Of a stretch of 55,731 bases of DNA, positions 1-7,613 are shown one piece after another. Location of the stretch: the NCBI RefSeq assembly GCF_024171495.1, contig NZ_JALJZW010000011.1:1-55731 (forward strand), in the 5' to 3' direction. Position numbers and translations under genes: made by a program. Position 1 is the stretch's first letter. Every line of letters starts with the position of its first letter. This stretch comes from Deinococcus sp. HSC-46F16 (lineage in GTDB: Bacteria > Deinococcota > Deinococci > Deinococcales > Deinococcaceae). The notes beneath the pieces are model-generated. The model ran no database searches. It had not been told where the DNA came from and saw only the letters and a program-made list of their open reading frames with translations.

Positions 1-87
1 GCGGGCGTCACCCTCAACTGGCAGTTCTCCACCCAGGTCGCCCGCCGGACGCTAGGACGGCACTACGAAGCCATTCGTATTAAATGA
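1..87 (+). pseudogene. Transposase C-terminal fragment (runs off window edge)
   Basis: Frame 1 is open from the first base to a TGA at 85-87 and encodes 28 residues. The part LNWQFSTQVARRTLGRHYEA resembles the C-terminus of IS4-type transposases, which often end with a pattern like NW-F-T-DAR-KL-R-Y. The window starts inside the gene, so it cannot be said whether the rest is intact. It would mark an insertion sequence just left of the window. The match is short and the call is tentative. Confidence 0.4.
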
Positions 88-606
88 ACGCTGTAGTAGT
101 TGGATTGAGCAGGAACCAAGTCCTTCCCCTAAAAATAGGCGGCCCCACGGTTGCTTTTCGCTCTCCGGACCCTCCCCCCCTCCCCTAATTCGACGAGCCC
201 CCCAACACGGACAGGCGGCAGGGTTGCGGGTCCCCCCCCCGCCCCTCAACCCCACTGAATCGAGATTCCTGTCCGGCTATTCCCGCTTTGCCGCGCAGTC
301 TCCGGCTTCGCCGGGGCTGCTGCGCAGCCGGATTGCCCATGAAAGGGGACACCTCCGCGTTATCCACCCATCTGCGTGGAGAAATACTGCGAAGTCCCCC
401 GCAACGGGTGCGTCAAACGTGTGGAAGGGGCTTCACCACGTCTTCCGAACCGGGCAAATGTCGCCTTCGCGGACGCGGCCACAAGGGGCAACTCTTTTCT
501 CAGCCAATAGATTTCTCTTGAATCCAAATTCTTCTTCTCCGCCATTCCACCCAAACATCTCGACCGCCCAGTTTCTGCTGGGCGGCTTCCTTTTCCGGAG
601 GTCCCT
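88..606. other. Intergenic region with C-rich tracts and tandem hairpins
   Basis: No convincing gene. Two C-rich tracts at about 169-186 and 229-252 give G-runs on the minus strand that fit a G-quadruplex pattern. Two adjacent perfect hairpins lie at 302-314 (CCGGC/GCCGG) and 315-329 (GGCTGC/GCAGCC). A third lies just before the next gene at 564-585. Confidence 0.5.
564..597 (+). terminator. Probable rho-independent terminator
   Basis: Arms CCGCCCAG (564-571) and CTGGGCGG (578-585) are perfectly paired around a 6-nt loop and are followed by a T-rich stretch (CTTCCTTTTCC). It lies only 10 nt before the ribosome-binding site of the gene at 607. It may end upstream transcription or act as a leader hairpin. 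Confidence 0.55.
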
Positions 607-1170
607 ATGTCCAGAAAGTCCTATCTCACCCCATCGATGACAGCCCTGTTGCTGGAAAGCCACGCCCAGGGGTTGAAGAACCAGGCTCTTGCCGACCGAC
701 TTGGCGTCAGCCTCGCCCAGGTCAAGCGGTACAAGAAGCAACTCGGCCTGGGGAGCAACGACCACCGCAATACCCTCGGCAGACGGGGCGAGCAGCTTGT
801 GGCCGAAGCCCTCCGCCGGGGAGGTCTACCTGCGGTGGTCATGCCCCACGGTCATCCCTTCGACCTCCAGTCCGGTTCGCTGCGCCTGGAGGTCAAGACC
901 TCAGAGAAGCCCCAGGCAGGGCGCTACCGTTTCCGGCTGAACACGAAGCGCAGCTCAAACCATGCCCGGTACCGGTACACCAAGGACTTCCACGCAGACT
1001 CCGACTTCCTGGTGCTCGTCATTGAGGAAGGTGGAGAACTCCAGCATCTGTACTGCATTCCGACGGCGCTGTGGAAGCCTAATCTCTGGGTTCAGCCGGA
1101 TTCCCCTTTTTGCCCTTACGCGTCTTTTCGGAATGTCCTGCATCTGCTGCGGATGGCGCTGGCAGCGTGA
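607..1170 (+). CDS. HTH plus PD-(D/E)XK-like nuclease-fold protein
   Basis: 187 aa. The start is set by GGAGG six bases upstream (GGAGGTCCCTATG). Residues 1-50 look like a helix-turn-helix (QALADRLGVSLAQVKRYKKQ). Residues 58-100 have the layout of the PD-(D/E)XK nuclease fold: a helix with Glu (GRRGEQLVAEAL), then FDL, then a strand with EVK (RLEVKTSEKP). This resembles Holliday-junction-resolvase-like or group I intron endonuclease-like proteins that often sit in mobile DNA. The last 92 bases overlap the convergent gene at 1079-1672. The substrate is unknown, and catalytic activity is inferred only from the residue pattern. Confidence 0.65.
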   Translation: MSRKSYLTPSMTALLLESHAQGLKNQALADRLGVSLAQVKRYKKQLGLGSNDHRNTLGRRGEQLVAEALRRGGLPAVVMPHGHPFDLQSGSLRLEVKTSEKPQAGRYRFRLNTKRSSNHARYRYTKDFHADSDFLVLVIEEGGELQHLYCIPTALWKPNLWVQPDSPFCPYASFRNVLHLLRMALAA

Positions 1171-1672
1171 TGGGAGTACGCCAGAAGGGCAGTGCCCAGG
1201 CCAGGGTGTCCACGATGAACTCCAGGCGCTCCCGGTCCAGGGTCATCTCCCACACGGGGCTGTCCCCACCCGGCTCACCCAGCCGCGCCCGCAGCCCGAT
1301 GACGTGCCAGCCGTCCCCACCCAGCACCATCTCGACCTTACCTTGCGCGATGGCTTCCCGCCAGCGGGGCAGGTTGGCCCGCAGCCCCTCTGGATGGTCC
1401 GGCTGGAAGTCTGGCTCGCCCCAGTGCCGCTTGAGTTTCGGGTTGAACGGGTCACCGTCCAGCTCGTTCATGGCCTGCTCCAAGGGACTGGTGGCTATCC
1501 AGAGCAGCAGCGTCGCGGCAAGCTGGAGCCCCACAGAGACGGGATTGGTGATGCCGTAGGGGTTCACCTCCCGCCAGCGGACATGGCTCAGATTCCGCCG
1601 AACAGCCAGCGTCGTGAACCGGGTCCGCTGCTCCTCGCTGAAGGTGCCCTCTCGCGTTTGGCGGTCGCTCAT
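1079..1672 (-). CDS. Hypothetical protein, co-transcribed with recombinase
   Basis: 197 aa, family not recognised. The ATG at 1672 overlaps the stop of the upstream recombinase gene by 4 nt (ATGA), so the two are translationally coupled. The N-terminal half is mixed polar and hydrophobic with one apolar helix (VGLQLAATLLLWIA), while the C-terminal 30 residues are highly charged (SEKTRKGKKGNPAEPRD) and overlap the convergent gene 607-1170. The tail may be a read-on of a truncated gene, because such a long convergent overlap is unusual. Confidence 0.55.
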   Translation of the reverse strand: MSDRQTREGTFSEEQRTRFTTLAVRRNLSHVRWREVNPYGITNPVSVGLQLAATLLLWIATSPLEQAMNELDGDPFNPKLKRHWGEPDFQPDHPEGLRANLPRWREAIAQGKVEMVLGGDGWHVIGLRARLGEPGGDSPVWEMTLDRERLEFIVDTLAWALPFWRTPITLPAPSAADAGHSEKTRKGKKGNPAEPRD

Positions 1673-2589
1673 CGGCGGCCCCCAGTCTTGGCAGCGTCCA
1701 TGCGGTCGGCAGGCGACACCTGGGCGTGAACCCTGGTCAGGTCTTCGGGAAGCAGGTTCACGTAGCGGCGGGTCATGTCCAGGTTGGAGTGGCCCATCAC
1801 ATGCTGGAGCGAGAACACGTCCCCCCCATTCCGCAGGTAGTTCACGGCGAAGGCCCGCCGGAAGGCATGGGGGGCCGCGTGTGCCCTGGGAACCTTGGCC
1901 TGCTGGGCGAGGTCGGCCAGCACCTGCGAGACCCCAGAGCGGGTCAGCGGCGTGCCCACCCGGCCCAGGAAGACGTGCTGGGTGAAGGCGTGGCGCGGCT
2001 TGCGGCTCTTGCGGATGTAGCGGTCCAGTGCCTCGGAGGCCATCTGCCCCAGGGGGACCACCCGCTCCTTGTTTCCCTTGCCGATGACCCGGATGAGGCC
2101 ATCAGTGAAGCGCACGTCCTCCACGGTCAGGCTTGCCACTTCGGCCAGCCGGAGCCCGGTATCGAACAGGGTGACGACGATGGCTGTCTCCCGGTCACGG
2201 AAAGGGCTCTTTCGGGCGACGGCCAGCATTCGGCGGTACTCCTCGCCGCTCAGCGTCACCATCAGCCTCTGGGGCCTCTTGATGCGTTCCAGACGGGTGG
2301 TGGGATTGCGGTCCAGGAGTTCGTCTTTCACGGCCCACTCGAAGAGGCCCTTGAGCGCCCGGTAGTGCGCGTCAATCCCCCCTTCGGCCAGACCCTTCGC
2401 TTCAAGGTGTTCCATGAAGCCGCGAAGGTCTCCCACGGTGACGGCCTCGGCCCGCAGGCAGTGCTCCTGGGTTTCCAGGTAGGCCCGCAAAGCCCTGGCG
2501 GTGGCGTCGTAGTACGTCAGGGTGTAGGGGCTGCGCCTGCGGAGCTTGAGGTGCCGGGTATGCCGCTGCCAGAGTTCGTCGAGGTGCAT
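1669..2589 (-). CDS. Tyrosine recombinase, XerC/XerD-like
   Basis: 306 aa from the ATG at 2589, which is preceded by AAAGGAG at 6 nt spacing. An upstream in-frame ATG at 2610 has no comparable site. The N-terminus is a SAM-like core-binding domain (RHTRHLKLRRRSPYTLTYYD). The catalytic domain has the expected residues: Arg in TGLRLAEVASL, HAFRRAF (H-x-x-R), GHSNLDMTRRY with His and the nucleophilic Tyr. It is outside the tRNA-Phe island and adjacent to its left att site. It is probably an integron- or plasmid-type recombinase from another mobile element rather than housekeeping XerC/D. The island has its own integrase at 42021-43259. Confidence 0.85.
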   Translation of the reverse strand: MHLDELWQRHTRHLKLRRRSPYTLTYYDATARALRAYLETQEHCLRAEAVTVGDLRGFMEHLEAKGLAEGGIDAHYRALKGLFEWAVKDELLDRNPTTRLERIKRPQRLMVTLSGEEYRRMLAVARKSPFRDRETAIVVTLFDTGLRLAEVASLTVEDVRFTDGLIRVIGKGNKERVVPLGQMASEALDRYIRKSRKPRHAFTQHVFLGRVGTPLTRSGVSQVLADLAQQAKVPRAHAAPHAFRRAFAVNYLRNGGDVFSLQHVMGHSNLDMTRRYVNLLPEDLTRVHAQVSPADRMDAAKTGGRR

Positions 2590-2722
2590 GGCTGCTCCTT
2601 TCGACGGCATCTGTTCTGGGCTTCAGTGAGCAGAGAATCCGAATCGTTTGCTCTGGAACTTCGCTATGGGAAGCACACTATCCCGCGATTCTCATGTCGC
2701 TCATTGTGACGAGTCCAAAACG

Positions 2723-2749
2723 AAAATGCCCGTCCTAGACGGGCATTTT
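2723..2749. terminator. Bidirectional stem-loop terminator at left island edge
   Basis: Perfect 12-bp arms AAAATGCCCGTC (2723-2734) and GACGGGCATTTT (2738-2749) with a CTA loop, giving A- and T-tracts on both strands. It lies five bases outside the left att repeat, where the terminator of the original tRNA-Phe gene would be. A very similar stem stands next to the right repeat at 43291-43315. Confidence 0.75.
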
Positions 2750-2754
2750 CTGGG

Positions 2755-2800
2755 TTGGTGGCCAGGGCCGGACTTGAACCGGCGACCCAACGATTTTCAG
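2755..2800 (-). repeat. Left attachment site: 46-bp copy of tRNA-Phe 3' part
   Basis: These 46 bases are identical to 43317-43362, which covers the intact tRNA-Phe from its anticodon loop through the CCA end. Beyond 2800 the sequence no longer folds as a tRNA: D-arm and 5' acceptor are missing. This is the remnant left when an element integrates into a tRNA gene and supplies a new 3' end. It defines the left boundary of the island. Confidence 0.92.
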
Positions 2801-3349
2801 CCGACTGGGCCAACGTTGCTATACGCACCGCTTCGACACACCTCGCGCTCAAGGAAGCCGTTCCAGACACGTTTTTTCTGTAACCGTACGTCTGCTTAAA
2901 TTCGACGCGCGACCAGGTCGAAGCCAATTATACCCAAGGGTTTGGGCACAAATTGGGCACGCTGTGGCAGGGCCTGGGGAAACAATGCCAGCGTCAGACT
3001 AAGAGGGGCAGGCCGCCTGGGGCTCGTTCTCAGCCCATCAGTTGACCTTAGATCGAGCCCTTGCCGTCTTGACGTTAGGCATCCCACAGGCCGGCGCCTC
3101 CGCGTCAGCAGCCTGTGCAGGTGATGCTCAGTATCGCTACTTGCACTTGGCGCCGAGATCGTCTTGAGCGGACAAGCACCGGTTGAAGCAGATGGAAACG
3201 GCCAGGTTTTGCTATCACCCTGAGAGCGTCTGAATCATCCTGAGCTGGGAAGTTCACGCCGCAGATTCACCTATACACGCATGGCCCGGGAAGCGCTAGA
3301 AACTAATCCAGGACCTTCCTACTCGCGTTCGCTTGTTGACCCTCGCCCA
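2801..3349. other. Intergenic region inside left island end
   Basis: About 550 bases with no convincing gene. Short open frames here lack ribosome-binding sites and family resemblance. The neighbouring gene (3350-4873) ends toward this region from the right. Confidence 0.5.
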
Positions 3350-4873
3350 TCAGGAGGCGTTCCCTTCCGTTGTCGGAGAGCTTCCGTCGGCCTTCGACCC
3401 GGACGATTTGTTGGGCGTGGCGTCGATGATGACCACCGACTCGTCCCCCTCACGCTTCAGCTCCCGCAGGACCCCCTTCACCTTGGCGATTTCCGACGGG
3501 TTTAAGCACAGCACCACCTTGATGCTCCTCTGCGCGTCCCCGGCTTTCTCGTACACGTCCGTCTGATGTTGCAAGTTGCGCTTCAGGCTGGTGCTCGACC
3601 CCAGCTTGAACTCCACGATGGTCTTGTCCGCCGCACCGCGGGAGACCACGAAGTCCGCTGGCCCGCGCCCATTGTTCACCTCGCGGTTCACGTCGAAAGG
3701 GGACCCCAGCCAGGTCAGGCGGAACATGATCTGGATGTCGTCCTCCTTGACGCTGCGCTGCCCGTCCTTGAAGAAGATGCGATACCCGTCCTTGTCCTCG
3801 ATCACGGACCGCAGGTAGGTGACGCGCTGCATCGCTTCCTCGTAGGAGTTCGCCCCGATCTTGTTCGGCAGAGAGGGGATGGCGTAGAAGCCCAGCTCCG
3901 CCAGCTTCTCGACGATCTCGCGGATGGCGAGGATGAACTGCGCTTCGACCCGCTGGACTTTCTCGGCGCTCACGGACACGGCGCCCTCGCCGTTGTCCTC
4001 CTTGAGTTTGATGTACTCGTCGAGGATCTGCGGGTACCGCTCCAGCAGGGTGGTCCCGAGTTCGCCGATGTCCGACTTGCTTATGCCGCGCTTCTCGACC
4101 ACGGCGTCGAGGAGCAGGTCGGCGAGCGCCTGACGCAACTGCGTGTCCCGCATGGCGACGACGATGTCGAGGAACCGTTCCAGCATGTCCGGGCGGTTGA
4201 TCCACGTCTCGTCGCGCGTGAGGATGGCCTTGGGTGTCAGGAGGACGAAGTCACGCTTGTAGACGGGCAGCACGAAGGTCCGGCGTGTCCACACCTGCTT
4301 CTCGTAGTCGAACTCCACCTTGTTCACGCCGAACGTCCGGCACTGGGACGGCTGGAGGTGCCGTTGGGCGAACGTCTGCGTGTATTCCAGCAGGTACCGC
4401 TTGATGAGGTTCACGGTGAAGTCGCTGATCAGGTCGCGGCCCACCCCGTCCTTGATTAGCGCGAACTTCTCGATGTGCGCCGACTCGGAAATGCCCTCCT
4501 CACCGAAGTTCTTCAGCGCCCCCCGCATACTCCTGACCATCGACTGCGCGAACGCTTTTCCCAGCCCAGCGCCACTGTTCCCCGTTTTGCTGAACCCCAA
4601 CCAGTTCTGTTTCACCTCAGGGAAGTAGAACAACCGCTCCACAGTGGGAGCCGACAGGGGCTTGGGGCCGTTCACAAGGTCGCGGAGGTACTTCACGTAC
4701 CGGACGATGTCCTCGTGCAGCTGGTTCAGTTCGGGTGAGTCGCTCTCGAAGAGCAGGAACGGGTCCACGAACATCGGCAGGTCGTTAATGAGGGAGATGT
4801 CCAGCGCGCCGTACTCCTCCAGTACATCAGGACTAATTTTGAAGTGGTCGCTGAAGTAGATGTCGACGCCCAT
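3350..4873 (-). CDS. Uncharacterised protein with C-terminal PD-(D/E)XK nuclease-like domain
   Basis: 507 aa from the ATG at 4873; in-frame ATGs at 4882 and 4972 are also possible and none has a strong ribosome-binding site. The N-terminus (DIYFSDHFKISPDVLEEYG, then SLINDLPMFVDPFLLF) resembles a family of long hypothetical proteins that I recall from defence islands, but no function can be named. Near the C-terminus, GPADFVVSRG followed by TIVEFKLGSS gives the D...E-x-K pattern of restriction-endonuclease-fold nucleases, followed by a helix with a conserved-type Gln (HQTDVYEKA). It stands alone and is the first gene of the island. A one-gene defence nuclease is plausible but inferred. Confidence 0.65.
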   Translation of the reverse strand: MGVDIYFSDHFKISPDVLEEYGALDISLINDLPMFVDPFLLFESDSPELNQLHEDIVRYVKYLRDLVNGPKPLSAPTVERLFYFPEVKQNWLGFSKTGNSGAGLGKAFAQSMVRSMRGALKNFGEEGISESAHIEKFALIKDGVGRDLISDFTVNLIKRYLLEYTQTFAQRHLQPSQCRTFGVNKVEFDYEKQVWTRRTFVLPVYKRDFVLLTPKAILTRDETWINRPDMLERFLDIVVAMRDTQLRQALADLLLDAVVEKRGISKSDIGELGTTLLERYPQILDEYIKLKEDNGEGAVSVSAEKVQRVEAQFILAIREIVEKLAELGFYAIPSLPNKIGANSYEEAMQRVTYLRSVIEDKDGYRIFFKDGQRSVKEDDIQIMFRLTWLGSPFDVNREVNNGRGPADFVVSRGAADKTIVEFKLGSSTSLKRNLQHQTDVYEKAGDAQRSIKVVLCLNPSEIAKVKGVLRELKREGDESVVIIDATPNKSSGSKADGSSPTTEGNAS

Positions 4874-5400
4874 ACGCCTCATAGGAGAGCACAAGAGGTC
4901 TTCGACAGCGCGTAGTTTTTCGCTCTTCGGAAGAGCGCCTTCTTGTGGCCGCGGCGACCGTCGCCCGCGCACACGGCGCGACCTGCGAGGAACATGTTAC
5001 GCGCCTGTCCCGCAGCTAGCCTCACCTCGCCGCCCGTTTGTGGCGGCACAGCGGTACGTCCAACGCCAGGCAGCCCCAAGCTTCATAGAGCAGACCGACC
5101 CGCACGACGGGATGGACGTGAGTGCGCGTCCTCACGCTATCAACTTCAATGGCGCGTACAGCGAAGGCCCCTCGCATGGTCCGAATAAAGCGGGACTCGC
5201 TGTGAGAAGCTTGCCCGGCACCTCCAGCCACTACGCGAACCTTATGGACCCAGGTCGACACGCCTAGGCCGCACGTTCGCTGCAAGTGACATCACCAACT
5301 ACAGCATTTACTGCACACAGAGATTCGGCCGCCCAGAGGAACGTCGAATGAACTGTCAATAAGCCATTTCACGAACCACGGGGCGTGGTTATGCCCCAGG
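4874..5400. other. Intergenic region between PD-(D/E)XK gene and Pycsar locus
   Basis: About 500 bases without a convincing gene. The right end holds the promoter of the Pycsar operon and a 7-bp perfect inverted repeat (5374-5390). Confidence 0.5.
5374..5390 (+). promoter_or_regulatory. Inverted repeat at the -35 position of the Pycsar promoter
   Basis: AACCACG (5374-5380), GGG, CGTGGTT (5384-5390): 7-bp perfect arms with a 3-base spacer. It occupies the place where a -35 box would be for the TATAAT at 5401. This suggests an operator or activator site; the binding protein is unknown. Confidence 0.4.
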
Positions 5401-5406
5401 TATAAT
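5401..5406 (+). promoter_or_regulatory. -10 box (TATAAT) for a leaderless transcript
   Basis: Consensus TATAAT lies 7 nt before the ATG at 5414, so transcription should start at or near that codon. Leaderless starts of this type are common in Deinococcus. No clear -35 hexamer is present; an inverted repeat sits there instead. Confidence 0.6.
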
Positions 5407-5413
5407 GAACCGG

Positions 5414-6121
5414 ATGACGATTTCTCCCTCACCACCCGCACTCCACTCGGAGAAACGGGAATTTCTTTTAGCGGCCATCAGTGACGTTCAGGAGACCCTT
5501 CGCTTCACGGAGTCCAAGGCGGGCGTGATCGCCGTGGTGCTGACCATCGCCGCCTCCGCCCTGGCCGCGTACCCGAAGGTGGGGGACGTCATCGGGGGAC
5601 AGGTGCTGCGGACCACCGTGCAGCAGGCGTTCACCACACCAGGCCCAGGCGTGACCGCGGCCGGCCTGTGGCTGAAACTGGGAGCGGAAGCCGCCTTCCT
5701 CACCTCAGCGGTCCTGGTCGCCCTCGCCGTGTTCATGGCCGCCAAGGCCGTCGTGCCGGTCAGTCAACCCGTCCAGCACATTGACGGCGCAGACGCCTTC
5801 GAACTCGACGACACGCAGCGGCAGCTGTTCTTCCCAGACGGCCTGTCACGCCGCCTCACCCTCGGCGAACTCCTCCGAAACCCCCATCCCGACGTCAGGC
5901 TGTGCGTCTCCCTGCCGCAGTACGCCTCCACGCTGGGCGCCGCGCACGAGGAGGACCTCAACCAGCGGCTGATGAAGGAACTACTGCTCCTCAGTTACAT
6001 CCGCACCGTCAAGACGCAACGCGTCACCCGCGCCCTGCGGTTCGTCCGTCATGCCCTCTTCGCCTTCGGGCTGGGCCTGGTCCTCTTCTACCTCAAAGCC
6101 CTATTCAACCTGGGAGGCTGA
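5414..6121 (+). CDS. pycTM: Pycsar transmembrane effector (PycTM-like)
   Basis: 235 aa from the ATG at 5414, chosen because it lies 7 nt after a TATAAT box; another ATG at 5405 overlaps that box. Known PycTM proteins bind a cyclic pyrimidine nucleotide made during phage infection and disrupt the inner membrane. Here an N-terminal helix with RFTESKAGVIAVVL matches the family's typical F-x-(D/E)-S/K-KA entry into the first membrane segment (about residues 32-50). A second apolar segment lies at about 80-105 and a third near the C-terminus (ALFAFGLGLVLFYLKALF). The middle is soluble and charged. The cyclase gene follows after 3 nt. Family call rests on layout plus the cyclase partner. Confidence 0.8.
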   Translation: MTISPSPPALHSEKREFLLAAISDVQETLRFTESKAGVIAVVLTIAASALAAYPKVGDVIGGQVLRTTVQQAFTTPGPGVTAAGLWLKLGAEAAFLTSAVLVALAVFMAAKAVVPVSQPVQHIDGADAFELDDTQRQLFFPDGLSRRLTLGELLRNPHPDVRLCVSLPQYASTLGAAHEEDLNQRLMKELLLLSYIRTVKTQRVTRALRFVRHALFAFGLGLVLFYLKALFNLGG

Positions 6122-6124
6122 TCG

Positions 6125-7372
6125 ATGGCAAGAACTGTTCGTGAGGCGCTGCGTGCCGTGGCGCGAGACAACCTGCAAGACCTCAGCCGCGGCCGCACCA
6201 TTGCCAAGTCCGTACAGCCTGGCGGCTCGTCAGGCATCCGCTCGTACGCCGAGCCGACCATCACCCTCCTGCGGGAGGCCGGGCTGCTGTCCGCCGTGCG
6301 CACGCTTGGGGGACACCCTGGCTTCGACCCGCGCCCCGACGAGACCCGCGAGGCGCCCGTCACGACCATGTTCGCGGACCTGCGCAACTTCACGAAGTAC
6401 GCGCTGTTCCTCCCCCTCGACCAGGTGCGGGAGATCAAAGCACGTGTGATCAAGACGGCCGTGGACACGGTACACGCGTTCGACGGGCACGTCCACAACA
6501 TTCCAGGCGATGGGGTGATGGCCTTCTTCGGCGCGCCGGGCGAGGACCCCCGCCTGGGGGCCACGCGGGCCCTGCGTGCGGGCGCATATCTCCTCACCCT
6601 AATCCGTGATGATGTCAGCACTTTCCTGATGGAGCAGGGCATCTTCGACGCCCCGGTGAAGATGCGGGTGGGCATCGAGTACGGCACCGCCCTATGGGGG
6701 CAGTACGGGGTCCTCGGGACCTCCGAGGTGAAAGCCACGGGCTTCCCAGTAGACTTCGCCGCCAAGGTACAGCAGAGCGTCGGTGCGGATGAACTGGGCC
6801 TCGGCGAGGGCATTGTGGACCTGCTATCCATCCCAGACGACTTCATCCTCCGGCGCGGTGCGGAGTACCGGCGCCAGTATAAGAACGAGGTCCGGGTTAA
6901 GAAGTCGTACGTGTTCGACTGGGTGTCGTTCATCGACTCCGAGGATGAGGCCACCCTGGAGAACATGGGGTCCGCCTACCCGGGTTGGGAGCCCCGCGGG
7001 GAGTACACGAACCCCCGCGCGAACGAACTGCTGCCCATCGCCGCGCACAGCATCCGGCTGGTGACACACGTGGCCGCTCGGGAAGGTGGACCGTGGAAGT
7101 TGAAGTACAACAGCCTGCGCAAACTTCCGAAAGGCTGGCACCTGCGGTTTAAGGTCGAGCACACTGTGCCCCCGCCCTTCGAGGTTGAGTGGGAGGTCGT
7201 GAACAACGGCGGGGAAGCTTACGGGGCGGGGCAGACTTACTGGCGACGTAACCATGGACAGGCCGTGAACATGGAGTCCACCCGTTACCGCGGGACGCAC
7301 CTGATGGTATGCACCATCAAGAAGAACGGCGTTCCCGTTGCCCGCGCTTTGCGCCGCGTGCTCATCGGCTGA
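6125..7372 (+). CDS. pycC: Pycsar nucleotide cyclase (PycC-like) with AGS-C sensor domain
   Basis: 415 aa; GGGAGG lies 9 nt before the ATG. It is a class III cyclase homology domain (about residues 75-250): TTMFADLRNFTKY carries the first metal Asp (about D85), and HNIPGDGVMAFFG the second (about D129). In Pycsar systems this enzyme makes cCMP or cUMP on phage infection; which base is used cannot be read here. Residues about 285-415 look like the AGS-C sensor domain that ends CBASS and Pycsar enzymes (FEVEWEVVNNGGEA, TRYRGTHLMVC). Three bases separate it from the effector gene, so the two form an operon and a complete two-gene abortive-infection system. Confidence 0.85.
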   Translation: MARTVREALRAVARDNLQDLSRGRTIAKSVQPGGSSGIRSYAEPTITLLREAGLLSAVRTLGGHPGFDPRPDETREAPVTTMFADLRNFTKYALFLPLDQVREIKARVIKTAVDTVHAFDGHVHNIPGDGVMAFFGAPGEDPRLGATRALRAGAYLLTLIRDDVSTFLMEQGIFDAPVKMRVGIEYGTALWGQYGVLGTSEVKATGFPVDFAAKVQQSVGADELGLGEGIVDLLSIPDDFILRRGAEYRRQYKNEVRVKKSYVFDWVSFIDSEDEATLENMGSAYPGWEPRGEYTNPRANELLPIAAHSIRLVTHVAAREGGPWKLKYNSLRKLPKGWHLRFKVEHTVPPPFEVEWEVVNNGGEAYGAGQTYWRRNHGQAVNMESTRYRGTHLMVCTIKKNGVPVARALRRVLIG

Positions 7373-7613
7373 CCTCCAAAGCCGTCCGGGTAGGCGCCCC
7401 TTGACGCAGCTTTCAAGCCACGCTGTTTACGCGGTCACGCCCCAGGGGTGCACTCCAGTACGAGTTGCTCCTCTCACCCTCGTCGGTGTGCGGCCGTCGT
7501 CCGAACGAGGTACGCCACGGTTCCCGCAAGCAGACTCAACCCAAGGGACCCCAGGATTTCGACCATGCTCGTTTCAGACGGAGCGCTCAGGCGCGCGTCA
7601 AGGGCGAGCGTGA
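7373..7613. other. Gap between convergent pycC and OB-fold gene
   Basis: About 240 bases with no gene recognised and no strong terminator seen. Confidence 0.45.

Noticed and set aside
2755..2832. A second tRNA-Phe gene
   Set aside because: Only the 3' part from the anticodon loop matches; the D-arm and 5' acceptor strand are absent, so it is the att remnant.
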